6,709 nt of DNA from Candidatus Methanofastidiosia archaeon (GTDB taxonomy: Archaea > Methanobacteriota_B > Thermococci > Methanofastidiosales > NM3): assembly GCA_020854925.1 (NCBI GenBank), contig JAHKLV010000125.1, positions 1 through 6,709 of the forward strand, written 5' to 3'. Numbering within the stretch: the stretch's first letter is position 1; each line of letters opens with the position of its first letter. A program made the translations under genes and the position numbers. Positions 5,674 to 6,709 of this stretch are shown here, in pieces. The notes under the pieces were generated by a model. The model was not told the origin of the DNA. It saw nothing but the letters and a program-made list of their open reading frames with translations, and ran no database searches.

Positions 5674-6708
5674 CTAGCACGGTTCGATGGTCTGGGGGGG
5701 TTTGTGGGAGATGAAGTAGGCAACGGAGACCACCTCCTCTATTTCGTTCGTGATGCGCGTGCTGATGCGCTCAAGCAGCTCCCAGGGGAGTTTGACGAAG
5801 TTGGCGGTCATGGCGTCCACAGACTGCACGACGCGCAGGCCCACCACGCGCCCGAACTTGCGCTGGTCGCCCACGACCCCCACGATACGGTCCTCGAGCA
5901 ACACGGCAAAGGACTGCCAGACGCTGTCGTACCATCCAGAGAGCTTGAGCTCCTCATCGAGGATGGCCGAAGACTCGCGCACGATGCGGATGTTCTCGTC
6001 GTTCACCGGCCCGGTGATGCGCACGGCGAGCCCCGGTCCGGGACACGGATGCTGGAAGACGACCTCGGGAGGCAGGCCTATCTTTGAACCGACAATACGC
6101 ACCTCGTCCTTGTAGAGCTCCCGAAGCGGTTCGATAAGGCCGTCAAAGTCAAGGGTCTCGGGAAGGCCGCCCACGTTATGGTGTGACTTGATGGTCTCAG
6201 AGTTGTCCGTTGAACCGCTCTCGATGACGTCGGGGTAGATGGTGCCCTGTACGAGATAACGGGCGCCGACTTTTCGCGCCTCCTCCTCAAAGACCTTGAT
6301 GAACTCGCCACCTATTATCTTTCGCTTCTCCTCGGGGTCGGTCACCCCCGCCAGGCGGGCAAAGAATCGGTCCTTTGCGTCCACGACGAGAAGGTTGAGC
6401 TTGTCACTGAAGGTATCGACCACAAAGGCCCGCTCATGCTTGCGCAGGAGCCCATGGTCGACGAAGATGGCATAGAGATTCTTGCCCACGGCCGTGGCCA
6501 TGAGCATGGCTGCCACCGACGAGTCGACGCCGCCGGAAAGCGCGATGAGAGCCTTGTTGTCACCCACGGCGCGGCGTATGGATGCTACGGACGTCTCGAT
6601 GAAGTCATCCATGGACCAGTCACGCTCAACGCCCGCGATGGAAAGGAAGTTTTCCAGGATGCGCAGGCCGTGCTCGGTGTGATTGACCTCAGGATGGAAC
6701 TGCAGGGC
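5674..6708 (-). CDS. guaA: GMP synthase (glutamine-hydrolysing), C-terminal 344 residues (partial)
   Basis: GuaA converts XMP, glutamine and ATP to GMP, the last step of guanine nucleotide synthesis. The visible part opens with FHPEVNHTEHG (fragment residues 4-14), the end of the class I glutamine amidotransferase domain with its catalytic His5 and Glu7. This runs directly into the ATP pyrophosphatase domain with the P-loop SGGVDSS (58-64), QGTIYPDVIES (154-164), KSHHNVGGLP (174-183) and the dimerisation/XMP domain starting near PGPGLAVR (223-230). The enzyme is therefore a single fused chain; most archaea have two separate subunits. The first internal ATG (6610-6612) is not the start, because conserved sequence continues upstream to the window edge. 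The chain ends IEPC instead of the common IEWE. xpt follows 10 bases downstream. Confidence 0.95.
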   Translation of the reverse strand, partial: ALQFHPEVNHTEHGLRILENFLSIAGVERDWSMDDFIETSVASIRRAVGDNKALIALSGGVDSSVAAMLMATAVGKNLYAIFVDHGLLRKHERAFVVDTFSDKLNLLVVDAKDRFFARLAGVTDPEEKRKIIGGEFIKVFEEEARKVGARYLVQGTIYPDVIESGSTDNSETIKSHHNVGGLPETLDFDGLIEPLRELYKDEVRIVGSKIGLPPEVVFQHPCPGPGLAVRITGPVNDENIRIVRESSAILDEELKLSGWYDSVWQSFAVLLEDRIVGVVGDQRKFGRVVGLRVVQSVDAMTANFVKLPWELLERISTRITNEIEEVVSVAYFISHKPPQTIEPC

Positions 6709-6709
6709 G

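Noticed and set aside
5434..6087. Plus-strand open frame of 217 codons opposite guaA and xpt
   Set aside because: It crosses the junction of two clear minus-strand genes and shows no domain; a shadow frame.
5674..6612. Separate archaeal-type GMP synthase ATPase subunit starting at ATG 6610-6612
   Set aside because: The same frame stays open to the window edge and encodes FHPEVNHTE, the end of the glutamine amidotransferase domain, so the protein is the fused form cut by the window.

Overview
This GC-rich window looks like part of the chromosome of a strict anaerobe. It carries a four-subunit ferredoxin-dependent 2-oxoacid oxidoreductase in the order D-A-B-C, which is typical of methanogenic archaea and also found in some anaerobic bacteria. 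An AT-rich box in front of that operon resembles an archaeal BRE/TATA promoter. Ile ATA and Arg AGG codons are used fairly often for such GC-rich DNA, which also fits a methanogen. Against this, the GMP synthase is a single-chain (bacterial-type) enzyme and the neighbouring xanthine phosphoribosyltransferase belongs to a mainly bacterial family. I lean towards a methanogenic archaeon with some bacterial-type purine genes; an anaerobic bacterium remains possible. No mobile element, CRISPR array, tRNA or rRNA was seen.

Layout. (1) Positions 2-1845, plus strand: the 3' end of an unidentified gene, then an ABC exporter ATPase and its ABC-2 type membrane subunit, all overlapping and so probably one transcript. 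It ends in a strong hairpin plus T-run terminator that overlaps the permease stop codon. (2) Positions 1846-1980: the only real intergenic region, 135 bases. It holds a TATA-like promoter, a short dyad near the predicted transcription start, two copies of an 11-base repeat, and a hairpin that would enclose the korD Shine-Dalgarno sequence. (3) Positions 1981-5087, plus strand: korD-korA-korB-korC, linked by 4-base ATGA overlaps, followed after 2 bases by a GTG-started CoA-binding-domain protein. (4) Positions 5088-6708, minus strand: guaA (5' part outside the window) followed by xpt, converging on the kor operon with no gap between the stop codons.

How the genes work together. KorDABC interconverts 2-oxoglutarate plus CoA and succinyl-CoA plus CO2 with ferredoxin as electron carrier; in methanogens with an incomplete reductive TCA cycle it makes 2-oxoglutarate for glutamate synthesis. 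The attached CoA-binding protein has no known reaction, but its position suggests a link to CoA or acyl-CoA. GuaA and Xpt form a purine module: Xpt makes XMP from xanthine and PRPP, and GuaA aminates XMP to GMP, so salvaged xanthine could reach GMP without IMP dehydrogenase. The ABC pair is an exporter of unknown substrate.

I see no clearly new multi-gene system. The points most worth a second look are the structured korD leader, the CoA-binding protein in the kor operon, the guaA-xpt pairing with a variant PRPP loop in Xpt, and the abutting convergent stops with a hairpin beside them.
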